Shown here piece by piece: positions 1 to 9,105 of a stretch of DNA of 64,000 nucleotides. Both the position numbers and the translations under genes were made by a program. The notes under the pieces are model-generated. The model had not been told where the DNA came from. It did not search any database and saw nothing but the letters and a program-made list of their open reading frames with translations. Source of the DNA: Streptomyces genisteinicus (lineage in GTDB: Bacteria > Actinomycetota > Actinomycetes > Streptomycetales > Streptomycetaceae); the NCBI RefSeq assembly GCF_014489615.1, contig NZ_CP060825.1, forward strand, positions 4,102,501-4,166,500, read 5' to 3'. Numbering within the stretch: the stretch's first letter is position 1; each line of letters opens with the position of its first letter.

Positions 1-1541
<1,541 letters not shown>

Positions 1542-1619
1542 CAGTTGCTCGCGTCCACTGTGTTAGTTCTGAAGTAACGAACTCGCCTTTGCCGGCTGGT
1601 AGTTCGACATCTTCATAGT

Positions 1620-1736
1620 GTTTCGGTGGTCATAGCGTTAGGGAAACGCCCGGTTACATTCCGAACCCGGAAGCTAAGCCTTTCAGCGCCGATGGTACTG
1701 CAGGGGGGACCCTGTGGGAGAGTAGGACGCCGCCGA
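1620..1736 (+). rRNA. rrf: 5S ribosomal RNA
   Basis: A 117-base 5S rRNA begins about 80 bases after the 23S, the usual order of an rrn operon. The 5' GTTTCGGTGGTCAT and 3' region (GGGAGAGTAGGACGCCGCCGAAC) can pair as helix I, and the internal CCGAACCCGGAAGCTAAGC block is the conserved 5S loop. It is the last gene of the operon and is followed directly by a terminator. Confidence 0.97.
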
Positions 1737-1752
1737 ACAATCATTGTGGGGA

Positions 1753-1780
1753 AGCCCCGGAACCTTGTTCCGGGGCTTTT
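1753..1780 (+). terminator. rrn operon intrinsic terminator
   Basis: An 11-bp perfect stem (AGCCCCGGAAC / GTTCCGGGGCT) with a 3-base loop is followed by TTT, directly after the 5S gene. It is one of the few classic rho-independent terminators in this GC-rich window. Confidence 0.93.
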
Positions 1781-1904
1781 CTGCGTTCACCGCCGAATCC
1801 CGCGCATCCCGGACGGACACATCCCCGACGTACGCATCCCGGACGACCCCGCACGCGTCGGCGTACGGATCACGCTCGAACGGGCGTCGCATAGGCTCGG
1901 GCCC

Positions 1905-2549
1905 ATGCGCTACGACCTCGTCATCTTCGACAACGACGGCGTGCTCGTCGACAGCGAGCCGATCGCCAATGTCGTCCTCGCCGGCTATCTCACCGAGCTC
2001 GGACACCCCACCACCTACGAGGACTCGCTGCGCGACTACATGGGCGCCGCCGTCCACCGTGTGCACGACCTGGTGCGGGAGCGCACCGGGCAGGCGCTGC
2101 CGGGGGACTTCGACGCCACACTCCACGCGCGCACCTTCGCCGCGTTCGAGCGGGAACTGACCGTCGTCGACGGCGTCGTCGACGTGCTGGGAGCGCTCCG
2201 GGACGGCGGCATCCCGTACTGCGTGGCCTCCTCCGGCAGCCACGAGCGCATCAGGTTCGGACACCGCAGGACCGGCCTGGACCGCTGGTTCGACGACTCC
2301 GTCGTGTTCAGCGCCGAGGACGTGGGGCGGGGCAAGCCCGATCCCGCCCTGTTCCTGCACGCCGCGCGGACGATGGGCGCCGAGCCCGGACGGTGCGTCG
2401 TCGTCGAGGACAGCCGGCTCGGGGTGGCCGCCGCCCTGGCCGCCGGTATGGACGTGTACGGATTCACGGCGATGACCTCCGCACAGGTCCTGGCCGGCAC
2501 CAAGGGCTGCTTCGGGGACATGAAGGACCTCCTCGCACTGCTCGTGTGA
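1905..2549 (+). CDS. HAD-superfamily phosphatase (beta-phosphoglucomutase-like)
   Basis: A 214-residue haloacid dehalogenase-fold hydrolase. Motif I is DNDGVLVDSE at residues 9-18, with D9 as nucleophile and D11 as general acid/base. Motif II is the Ser/Thr of ASSGS (108-112), motif III the Lys of GKPDP (143-147) and motif IV EDS (168-170). The helical cap between motifs I and II fits the beta-phosphoglucomutase/phosphoglycolate phosphatase branch. The substrate cannot be read from sequence; a sugar or small-metabolite phosphate is likely. The start is placed at the ATG beginning MRYDLVIF because an earlier frame would run through the 5S gene and its terminator. There is no Shine-Dalgarno, but TAGGCT ends 7 bases before the ATG, so the mRNA may be leaderless. 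Confidence 0.88.
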   Translation: MRYDLVIFDNDGVLVDSEPIANVVLAGYLTELGHPTTYEDSLRDYMGAAVHRVHDLVRERTGQALPGDFDATLHARTFAAFERELTVVDGVVDVLGALRDGGIPYCVASSGSHERIRFGHRRTGLDRWFDDSVVFSAEDVGRGKPDPALFLHAARTMGAEPGRCVVVEDSRLGVAAALAAGMDVYGFTAMTSAQVLAGTKGCFGDMKDLLALLV

Positions 2550-2592
2550 TCCGTCTACTGCCCGGTAGACCGCGGGCCTACGCTGTGCGGCC

Positions 2593-3816
2593 ATGACAGA
2601 TGCGCGGTTGCGCCACGGGCGGGCCTCCCTGGCGTTCAGCTTCTTCGCGCAGGGCGTCGCGTTCGCCCTGCTGGTGACCCGGATACCGGCCGTGCAGGAG
2701 CGGTACGGGATATCCGACGGCCTCCTCCCGGTGTTCCTCGCGGCCGTGCCCGTCCTCGCCGGAGTCGGCAGCGTGCTGACCGGACGGGCCGTGCGGCGGA
2801 TCGCGCCGAGCGCCGTACTGCGCTGGTCCCAGCCGGTGGTCCTGCTCTCCCTCCTCGGCGTGGCCGGCGGACGGGACGTCTGGCACGTGGCCGTCGCACT
2901 GGGCGTGTTCGGGCTCGCGGTCGGAGCGCTCGACGCCTCCATGAACATGCTGGGCGTCAGCCTCCAGCGGGAGTACGGGCGGAGCATCATGCTCGGCTTC
3001 CACGCCGCCTACAGCCTCGGCGGGATCACCGGTGCCACCCTGGCGTGGGCCGGGGCCCACCAGGACCTGGCCCTCCTCACCTCGTACCTGCCGGTGGTCC
3101 TGCTGCTCGTGTCGGCCGCCCTGGTCGCGAGCCGGTGGTACGCGGACCGGACGGGCGGCGAGCCGGAGGGCCCGGACGAGGCCGGAAGCGGCGGTACGGG
3201 GGTGCCGTTCGGGGTGCTGATGCCGCTGTGCCTGGTGATGGCCTTCGCGTACATCGGGGACTCCACCGTCTCCAACTGGAGCGCGAAGTACCTGGAGGAC
3301 GTGCTCGGCGGCTCGGAGGAGCTGGCGACGGTGCCCTACAACGCGTACATGGTGACCACCCTCATCGGGCGGACCGTCGGCGACCTGGGCGTGCGGCGGT
3401 TCGGCGCGGTGGCGGTGGTCCGGTGCGGGACCCTGCTCGCGGCCGCCGGCTTCGCCGTGGTGGCGACGGCACCGGGGCCGTGGGCGGGCATCGGGGGCTT
3501 CACCCTGCTCGGGCTCGGGCTGTGCGTCGTCGTGCCGCAGACCTTCGCCGCGGCAGGCCGCCTCGCCCCGGGGCGGAGCGACGCCGCGGTGGCACGGCTG
3601 AACGTCTTCAACTACGTGGGCTTCCTCGTCGGCTCGCCCCTGGTGGGCGCGCTCGGAGACGCGTGGAGCTACCGGGGGGCGATGCTGGTGCCGATGGTCC
3701 TGGTGCTCGCGACGCTCGGGTACGCCCGTTCGTTCGGATCGGACGACGCCCGATACGGTGGCGGGCATGAGCGGCCGCGGGTTGTTGATGTGGGACGAGG
3801 CGGTAACGAAGTATGA
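2593..3816 (+). CDS. MFS transporter
   Basis: A 407-residue integral membrane protein of the major facilitator superfamily with about 12 predicted hydrophobic segments. The central charged loop (roughly residues 180-205, rich in Gly/Glu/Asp) is the usual link between the two six-helix halves. The relatives I recall are small-molecule or drug exporters, but no substrate can be assigned. The last ~50 bases overlap the start of the downstream AcuC-like gene in another frame, so the hydrophilic tail of about 16 residues is shared coding sequence. TACGCT lies 8 bases before the ATG and no Shine-Dalgarno is visible, which suggests a leaderless start. Confidence 0.85.
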   Translation: MTDARLRHGRASLAFSFFAQGVAFALLVTRIPAVQERYGISDGLLPVFLAAVPVLAGVGSVLTGRAVRRIAPSAVLRWSQPVVLLSLLGVAGGRDVWHVAVALGVFGLAVGALDASMNMLGVSLQREYGRSIMLGFHAAYSLGGITGATLAWAGAHQDLALLTSYLPVVLLLVSAALVASRWYADRTGGEPEGPDEAGSGGTGVPFGVLMPLCLVMAFAYIGDSTVSNWSAKYLEDVLGGSEELATVPYNAYMVTTLIGRTVGDLGVRRFGAVAVVRCGTLLAAAGFAVVATAPGPWAGIGGFTLLGLGLCVVVPQTFAAAGRLAPGRSDAAVARLNVFNYVGFLVGSPLVGALGDAWSYRGAMLVPMVLVLATLGYARSFGSDDARYGGGHERPRVVDVGRGGNEV

Positions 3817-4942
3817 CTTCGGGGACAGCCATCCGATGGATCCGGTGCGGCTCGCACTGACCATGGGTCTGGTGCGGGCTTACGGGCTCGACCGTGCCGT
3901 GGACGTGGTGGCGGCGAAGCCCGCGGGGGATTCGACGCTCCGGCTCGTGCACCGGGCCGACTACGTCGCGGCGGTCCGCGCGGCCTCCGGCGACCCGCAC
4001 GGGGCCGACCAGTCGTACGGGCTCGGCACGGTCGACGACCCCGCCTTCGCCGGGATGCACGAGGCGTCGGCGCTGATCGCCGGACAGTCCGTGGGCGCGG
4101 CCGAGGCCGTCTGGCGCGGTGAGGCGGGGCACGCGGTGAACTTCGCCGGCGGCCTCCACCACGCGATGCCGGGAGCCGCGTCCGGCTTCTGCATCTACAA
4201 CGACGCCTCGCTGGCCATCGCCCGGCTCCTCGAACTGGGCGCGGAGCGGGTCGCGTACGTGGACGTCGACGTGCACCACGGGGACGGCGTGCAGGCCGCG
4301 TTCTGGGACGACCCCCGGGTGCTGACGATCTCGCTCCACGAACATCCGCGGACCCTGTTCCCGCAGACCGGCTGGCCCGAGGAGACCGGTGGCGGCGGCG
4401 CGGCCGAGGGCTCGGCCGTCAATCTGGCGCTGCCCGCGGGAACCGGTGACGAGGGATGGCTGCGGGCGTTCCACGCGGTGGTCCCCGAACTGCTGGCGGA
4501 CTTCAGGCCGCAGGTGCTCGTCACCCAGCACGGCGCCGACACCCACTTCGAGGACCCGCTGGCACATCTGGCGGTGTCGCTCGACGCACAGCGCGCGGTG
4601 CAGGAGGCGTGCCACGACCTCGCCCACTCCTGTGCGGACGGGAAGTGGATCGCGCTCGGCGGGGGCGGTTACGAGATCGTGGACGTGGTGCCGCGGTCGT
4701 GGACCCACCTGGTGGGGATCGCCGCGCACCAGCCGGTGGAGCCGGAGTCGGTGATCCCGCCGGAGTGGCGGGACGAGGTGTACGCGCGGACGCGGCGACT
4801 GGCCCCCGGGCGGATGACCGACGGCCGGTGGCCGGTGCGGTGGAACGGCTGGGACCAGGGCTACGACCCGGGGGACCGGCTCGACCAGGCGATTCTGGCC
4901 ACCCGGCGATCGGTGTTCCCGCTGCGCGGCCTGCTGGCCTGA
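3767..4942 (+). CDS. acuC: AcuC-like class I histone deacetylase-family protein
   Basis: A 391-residue member of the arginase/deacetylase fold, most like bacterial AcuC (acetoin utilization protein). AcuC enzymes are zinc-dependent lysine deacylases, known to act on acetyl-CoA synthetase in other bacteria. The catalytic HH pair is at residues 131-132. The zinc-site block DVDVHHGDG lies at about 166-174, with D168 and H170 as ligands, and a further conserved Asp sits in QHGADTHFEDP. An in-frame GTG three codons earlier is possible, but TACGGT ending 7 bases before ATG 3767 supports this ATG with a leaderless transcript made from inside the MFS gene end. It overlaps that gene by 50 bases. The target is inferred, not shown. 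Confidence 0.88.
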   Translation: MSGRGLLMWDEAVTKYDFGDSHPMDPVRLALTMGLVRAYGLDRAVDVVAAKPAGDSTLRLVHRADYVAAVRAASGDPHGADQSYGLGTVDDPAFAGMHEASALIAGQSVGAAEAVWRGEAGHAVNFAGGLHHAMPGAASGFCIYNDASLAIARLLELGAERVAYVDVDVHHGDGVQAAFWDDPRVLTISLHEHPRTLFPQTGWPEETGGGGAAEGSAVNLALPAGTGDEGWLRAFHAVVPELLADFRPQVLVTQHGADTHFEDPLAHLAVSLDAQRAVQEACHDLAHSCADGKWIALGGGGYEIVDVVPRSWTHLVGIAAHQPVEPESVIPPEWRDEVYARTRRLAPGRMTDGRWPVRWNGWDQGYDPGDRLDQAILATRRSVFPLRGLLA

Positions 4943-5085
4943 GCCGGTCCCGCAACCGCCCGGTGGGACGGGTGCGGCCCGGCGGAGGGGCGCGGCCCGG
5001 ACAGAGCTGGGCCGGATTACGCCAACTGTGCGTGTTTTCCCGGGTTTTCGCCCTGCGGGGCGGGTGCTGCGCCAGCATCTGAGGA

Positions 5086-5889
5086 GTGTGGAGCACCACT
5101 GCGCTGCGTGCGCATCTGCTGGCCTCGGGACTGGCCGGGGACGTGGCCACCTCGCGCGAGGCGAGCCTGCGGAGCTACCGCGCGTTCGCCGCGGGGGATC
5201 CGCGGGTGACGATCGGGCTCGACCCGGGGCCGGCGTGGAGCGAACGGCGGCTGATCGCGCTGATGGCGGCCAAGTGCGGGGTGTCGGCGGACCCCCGGTG
5301 CGTGCGGGGCGACGACGTGATCGACCCGGAGCTGACGCTGCGGGCGCTGTCCGCGTTCGCCGGACGGCTGGGCGAGGCGGTGCGCCGGCGGGCCCCGGTG
5401 CTGTTCGGTACGGGGCATCCGCACCGATTGCTGGGGTTCTACGCCGGTCTCGCAGACGCCGTGTCGGCGGCGGGATGTCCTGTTCTCACCCCTGCGCAGG
5501 GGCGAAGTGTCGACATAACGACCCGGTTCGGCGTACGCACGCTCACCCTCGTCTACGTCCGGGGGGTGGCTCTGCTCCGGGACGGAACCGGTGCCCGCGG
5601 CGGCGTGCACACGCATTCGCCGCTGCCCGTCCGGCTCGCGCTGGAGGCTGCGGCCGAGGCCGGCGGCCCGCTGCCGGGGCTGGTCGTCGGTGATCACGGG
5701 TGGGTCTGCGGGGCAGGTCAGCTGGGCATCGAGGCCATCGGGCTGGCCGATACGGACGATCCGGCGCTCTTCGTCGGGGAGGCGGAGGGCAGGGTGTCGG
5801 TCGCCGTGCCGCTCGACGACGCCGTCCGGGCGGGCTCGTATCTGCCGCTCACGCGCTATGTGCTCAATCGGGCCCGTCTGTCACAGTAG
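5086..5889 (+). CDS. putative phosphatase (conserved in Streptomyces beside bdtA)
   Basis: A 267-residue soluble protein that I recognise as the conserved 'phosphatase' next to bdtA in Streptomyces genomes. I see no strong textbook phosphatase signature. Conserved-looking segments are GTGHPHRLLGFYA near the middle, a Ser/Thr-rich HTHSPLPVR, and VVGDHGWVCGAGQLG in the C-terminal third. The GTG start is taken because MWSTTALRAHL matches the N-terminus I recall for the family; GAGGA lies immediately upstream, closer than ideal. The gene ends about 130 bases before bdtA in the same direction. Function is by recollection of the family name only and should be treated as weak. Confidence 0.75.
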   Translation: MWSTTALRAHLLASGLAGDVATSREASLRSYRAFAAGDPRVTIGLDPGPAWSERRLIALMAAKCGVSADPRCVRGDDVIDPELTLRALSAFAGRLGEAVRRRAPVLFGTGHPHRLLGFYAGLADAVSAAGCPVLTPAQGRSVDITTRFGVRTLTLVYVRGVALLRDGTGARGGVHTHSPLPVRLALEAAAEAGGPLPGLVVGDHGWVCGAGQLGIEAIGLADTDDPALFVGEAEGRVSVAVPLDDAVRAGSYLPLTRYVLNRARLSQ

Positions 5890-6017
5890 GAGACCGATTG
5901 CAGCTCCTCTTCCCCACTCGTATCACCCGCCCCTAGTCTGGGCAGTGAGCGCACAGCGACGAAGAGTCACCGGAGGGGAAGCCGGTGCGCGTCGGGTGCG
6001 GAAGGTACAGGTGGGTC

Positions 6018-6230
6018 ATGACAGCTGGCAGCGAAAGGCCTCTCAACGAGGTCAAGTTCCTTACCGTGGCGGAAGTCGCCTCGGTGATGAGGGTGTCGAA
6101 GATGACGGTGTACCGCCTGGTGCACAGCGGTCATCTGCCGGCGATTCGGGTGGGGAGGTCCTTCCGGGTACCGGAGCAGGCGGTGCACGAGTATCTCCGC
6201 GAATCCTTCGTGGGGGTGGAATCGGCGTGA
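6018..6230 (+). CDS. bdtA: BldC-like small HTH DNA-binding protein (BdtA)
   Basis: A 70-residue protein made almost entirely of an excisionase/MerR-type winged helix. The segment FLTVAEVASVMRVSKMTVYR (about 13-32) is the helix-turn-helix, followed by GHLPAIRVGRSFRVPEQA, the wing typical of BldC/SinR-like excisionase folds. I recognise it as the BldD target BdtA, which in S. coelicolor is near bldN; the bldN/rsbN pair here is 3-5 kb away in the matching order. The ATG is chosen by length of the family; an upstream in-frame GTG would add 11 residues without homology. The leader (5890-6017) carries AGTGA at 5944 and TCACC at 5967, possible BldD half-sites, but they are too far apart for the usual motif. 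Confidence 0.87.
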   Translation: MTAGSERPLNEVKFLTVAEVASVMRVSKMTVYRLVHSGHLPAIRVGRSFRVPEQAVHEYLRESFVGVESA

Positions 6231-6351
6231 CGGGGGGCGGGCGATCGCCCTCGGATTACGTCCCTCACTCGGCGGCAGGTAGGCTAGGCCGACGTAGGTC
6301 GTGTGGGCCCAGACGCCCCGCACCAGTGAAGAGAAGTGAGCGAGGGTAGTC

Positions 6352-6450
6352 GTGGGCTCTGTTATCAAGAAGCGGCGCAAGCGGATGGCCAAGAAGAAGC
6401 ACCGCAAGCTGCTCAAGCGCACGCGCGTTCAGCGTCGCAACAAGAAGTAA
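6352..6450 (+). CDS. bS22-like 32-residue ribosomal small-subunit protein (AURKAIP1/COX24 domain)
   Basis: A 32-codon GTG-started gene encoding a very basic peptide (MGSVIKKRRKRMAKKKHRKL, then LKRTRVQRRNKK). More than half of the residues are Lys or Arg. This is the AURKAIP1/COX24 family, shown in mycobacteria to be the extra 30S ribosomal protein bS22. GAGGG lies about 7 bases upstream as the ribosome-binding site. It sits alone between bdtA and the epimerase-like gene, with about 120 bases of leader. Routine gene finders miss it because of size. The assignment is by near-identity to the family as I remember it; ribosomal placement in Streptomyces is inferred. Confidence 0.93.
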   Translation: MGSVIKKRRKRMAKKKHRKLLKRTRVQRRNKK

Positions 6451-6632
6451 GCGGCGCTGTCCGTCTCTCGGCCCTCCCACCGTCCGGTGGGAGGGCCGAG
6501 GTGCGTTCGGGGCGCGGTGAGGACGCCGCGGGGGCGCGAATCGAAAGGTCCTGGCAAAAGTGCGCCGTGCGGTCATCACAGTGCAACAACGACGCGCTAC
6601 GGTGACGCCAGGACCTAGGGAAGGCGCTGATC

Positions 6633-7706
6633 TTGGGCAAGGTCGTGCTCGTCACCGGGGTCGCCCGACAGCTCGGCGGCCGTCTCGTGCGCCGCATCGG
6701 GCGCGATCCCGAGGTGGACCGGGTGATCGCGGTGGACGCCCAGACGCCCGGACACCAACTGGGCGGCGCGGAGTTCGTCCGTGCCGACATCCGCCAGCCG
6801 GCCATCGCGCGCGTGCTCGCCGAACACGCCGTGGACACCGTCGTGCACCTGGACGTCACCGGTACGCCGCTGGGTGCCGGCGGGCGCACGTCGGTCAAGG
6901 AGACCAACGTCATCGGCACCATGCAGCTGCTGGGTGCCTGCCAGAAGTCCCCGACCGTCCGGCGGCTGGTGGTGAAGTCCAGCACGAGCGTGTACGGCTC
7001 CGCGCCCCGGGACCCCGCGGTCTTCCTGGAGACGACCCCGCCCAAGTCGCTGCCGAGCGGCGGGTTCGCCAAGGACGCCGTCGAGGTCGAGGGCTATGTG
7101 CGCGGTTTCGCCCGGCGCCGGCCGGACGTGGCCGTGTGCGTGCTGCGGTTCGCGAACATCCTGGGCCCGTGCGCGGATTCCCCGCTCGCGGAGTTCTTCT
7201 CGCTGCCGGTGATGCCGACGGTCCTCGGCTACGATCCGCGCCTCCAGTTCGTCCACGAGGACGACGTGGTCGACGTCCTCGGGATCGCGCTGCACGAGCC
7301 GCGCCGGGGCACCCTGAACAGCGGCACGTTCAACATCGCGGGCGACGGCGTGCTCACCCTCGCCCAGTGCTCGCGCCGGCTCGGGCGGCCGACGGTCCCG
7401 GTGCTGCTCCCGGCGGTGACGTGGATCGGTTCGGCGCTGCGGACGGTCGGGGTGACCGACTTCTCGCCGGAGCAGATCCGGCTGCTCACCCACGGCAGGG
7501 TGGTCAGCACCGTGCAGATGCGCGAGACACTGGGGTTCACCCCGCGGTACACGACGGCGGAGACGTTCGCGGACTTCGCCCGCAGCAAGGGGCCGGGGCT
7601 GCTGCCGCCCCAGGCCCTGGTGAAGGCGGTCGACCAGGTGGCGGCGGCACTGCCCTCCGGGCGGGGCGCGCGGCCGGCCGGCCGTACGCCCGGCCGCAGT
7701 GGATGA
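6633..7706 (+). CDS. NAD-dependent epimerase/dehydratase family protein
   Basis: A 357-residue extended-SDR protein. The Rossmann start is VVLVTGVARQLGGRLVRRIG (residues 4-23), a variant of TGxxGxxG. The middle has KSSTSVYGSAPRDPAVFLE, the usual position of the catalytic Ser. The expected YxxxK pair is not evident; the aligned region reads GGFAKDAVEVEGYV, so epimerase chemistry is uncertain. The TTG start is used because the glycine-rich loop follows at once and AGGGAAGG lies upstream. It is co-directional with the acyltransferase 80 bases downstream. Neighbours suggest a role in envelope or lipid metabolism near the bldN locus, which is inference. Confidence 0.84.
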   Translation: MGKVVLVTGVARQLGGRLVRRIGRDPEVDRVIAVDAQTPGHQLGGAEFVRADIRQPAIARVLAEHAVDTVVHLDVTGTPLGAGGRTSVKETNVIGTMQLLGACQKSPTVRRLVVKSSTSVYGSAPRDPAVFLETTPPKSLPSGGFAKDAVEVEGYVRGFARRRPDVAVCVLRFANILGPCADSPLAEFFSLPVMPTVLGYDPRLQFVHEDDVVDVLGIALHEPRRGTLNSGTFNIAGDGVLTLAQCSRRLGRPTVPVLLPAVTWIGSALRTVGVTDFSPEQIRLLTHGRVVSTVQMRETLGFTPRYTTAETFADFARSKGPGLLPPQALVKAVDQVAAALPSGRGARPAGRTPGRSG

Positions 7707-7786
7707 GCGGCGGCGCACAGCGCCCGAGCGGCGCGGACAGGCCCGGGGAGCACCCGGGCGGGGCCCGACAAGGAGCACAGCGGACG

Positions 7787-8917
7787 ATGGCGGACGCCAA
7801 GGTCATTCCGTTCGACGACGACCGTTCGCGCGGTGGCGCGCAGCGCCCCGCTCGGCGGCGGCCCGCCGGGGCCGGCCGCAGGAAGCCCGAGGCGGCCCCC
7901 GCGGGCGAGTCGGCGGGCGGCGGCGAGCAGCCGGCCGGCGCCGGGGCGGCACGGCTGCCCCACGGGCGCGGTGCGGGGCCCCGGGAGAGTGTGGTGAGCG
8001 CGCTGCCCGGGCAGCCGGCCGGGGACGACGGGGAGCCGGCCGCCGGGCCGTCCGGCGGACCGGTGCCGTCGGAGGGCGGGGGCTGGGAGCGGCGGATCGC
8101 GGGAGGGCTGGCGTTCCTGCGCAAGCGGCTGACCGGTGACTACGAGGTGGACGAGTTCGGCTTCGACGAGGAGCTCACCGACCAGGTCCTGATGTCGCTG
8201 CTCCGCCCGATGTACGAGAACTACTTCCGCGTCGAGGTGAAGGGCATCGAGAACATCCCGTCCGAGGGCGGGGCGCTGGTGGTGGCCAACCACTCCGGGA
8301 CGCTGCCGCTGGACGGACTGATGCTCCAGGTGGCCGTCCACGACAACCACCCGGCGGGGCGGCATCTGCGGCTGCTCGCCGCCGACCTGGTGTTCATGCT
8401 GCCGGTCGTCAACGAGCTGGCCCGCAAGGCGGGGCACACCCTGGCGTGCGCGGAGGACGCGGAGCGGCTCCTCACGCGCGGCGAGGTGGTCGGGGTGATG
8501 CCGGAGGGCTTCAAGGGCATCGGGAAGCCCTTCTCCGACCGCTACAAGCTCCAGCGGTTCGGCCGGGGCGGGTTCGTGTCGACGGCGATGCGGGTCGGAG
8601 CGCCGATCGTGCCGTGCTCGATCGTCGGCGCCGAGGAGATCTACCCGATGATCGGCAACGCCAAGACGCTGGCGCGGGTGCTGGGGTTCCCGTACTTCCC
8701 GATCACGCCGACGTTCCCGTGGCTGGGCCCGCTGGGCGCGGTGCCGCTGCCGACGAAGTGGACCATCCAGTTCGGGGAGCCCATCGCGACGGACGGGTAT
8801 CCGCCGGAGGCGGCGGAGGACCCGATGCTGATGTTCAACCTGACCGATCAGGTGCGGGAGCAGATCCAGCACACGCTGTACAAGCTTCTGGTGCAGCGCC
8901 GTTCGGTCTTCTTCTGA
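7787..8917 (+). CDS. PlsC-type 1-acylglycerol-3-phosphate acyltransferase-family protein
   Basis: A 376-residue protein. Residues 1-100 are a low-complexity Ala/Gly/Pro/Arg-rich segment. The acyltransferase domain covers about 130-360. The catalytic motif reads NHSGTLPLDG (168-177): His169 is spaced six residues from Asp176 rather than the textbook HX4D, a subfamily feature. The second block, GVMPEGFKGIG (~240-250), holds the glycerophosphate-binding EG. It probably transfers acyl groups to lipid acceptors at the inner membrane face. The start is the ATG of MADAKVIPFDDD, with AAGGAGCA upstream; the open frame further left overlaps the epimerase gene and is rejected. The first 100 residues may be a disordered linker. 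Confidence 0.86.
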   Translation: MADAKVIPFDDDRSRGGAQRPARRRPAGAGRRKPEAAPAGESAGGGEQPAGAGAARLPHGRGAGPRESVVSALPGQPAGDDGEPAAGPSGGPVPSEGGGWERRIAGGLAFLRKRLTGDYEVDEFGFDEELTDQVLMSLLRPMYENYFRVEVKGIENIPSEGGALVVANHSGTLPLDGLMLQVAVHDNHPAGRHLRLLAADLVFMLPVVNELARKAGHTLACAEDAERLLTRGEVVGVMPEGFKGIGKPFSDRYKLQRFGRGGFVSTAMRVGAPIVPCSIVGAEEIYPMIGNAKTLARVLGFPYFPITPTFPWLGPLGAVPLPTKWTIQFGEPIATDGYPPEAAEDPMLMFNLTDQVREQIQHTLYKLLVQRRSVFF

Positions 8918-9018
8918 GCGGTTGAGCGGTCCTTCCGCGCCGTCGTCCCGCGGGGCGCGGGCCTTCGGTGCGCGGACCTGTGGGGCGCGGGCCCCGTCCG
9001 TGCGGTGGACGACGACGA

Positions 9019-9051
9019 GGGGTGCTCCCACCTGACCTGTGGGAGCACCCC
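9019..9051. terminator. bidirectional hairpin between the acyltransferase gene and rsbN
   Basis: A 13-bp perfect stem (GGGGTGCTCCCAC / GTGGGAGCACCCC) with a 7-base loop. The stem can be extended by ACGACGAG / CTCGCGTCGT with a small bulge. It has no U-tract, as is usual in Streptomyces. It lies between converging genes and can serve both. Confidence 0.8.
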
Positions 9052-9105
9052 TCGCGTCGTACCGCGGCCGTCCGCGTCAGCCCGGTGCGGTGGGCGGGCT
9101 GTCCG

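Noticed and set aside
5944..5971. BldD site upstream of bdtA
   Set aside because: AGTGA and TCACC half-sites are 23 bases apart, not the compact palindrome expected.
6560..7786. Upstream extension of the acyltransferase frame
   Set aside because: It overlaps the whole epimerase-like gene and translates as Arg/Gly-rich sequence; the ATG at 7787 has a Shine-Dalgarno.
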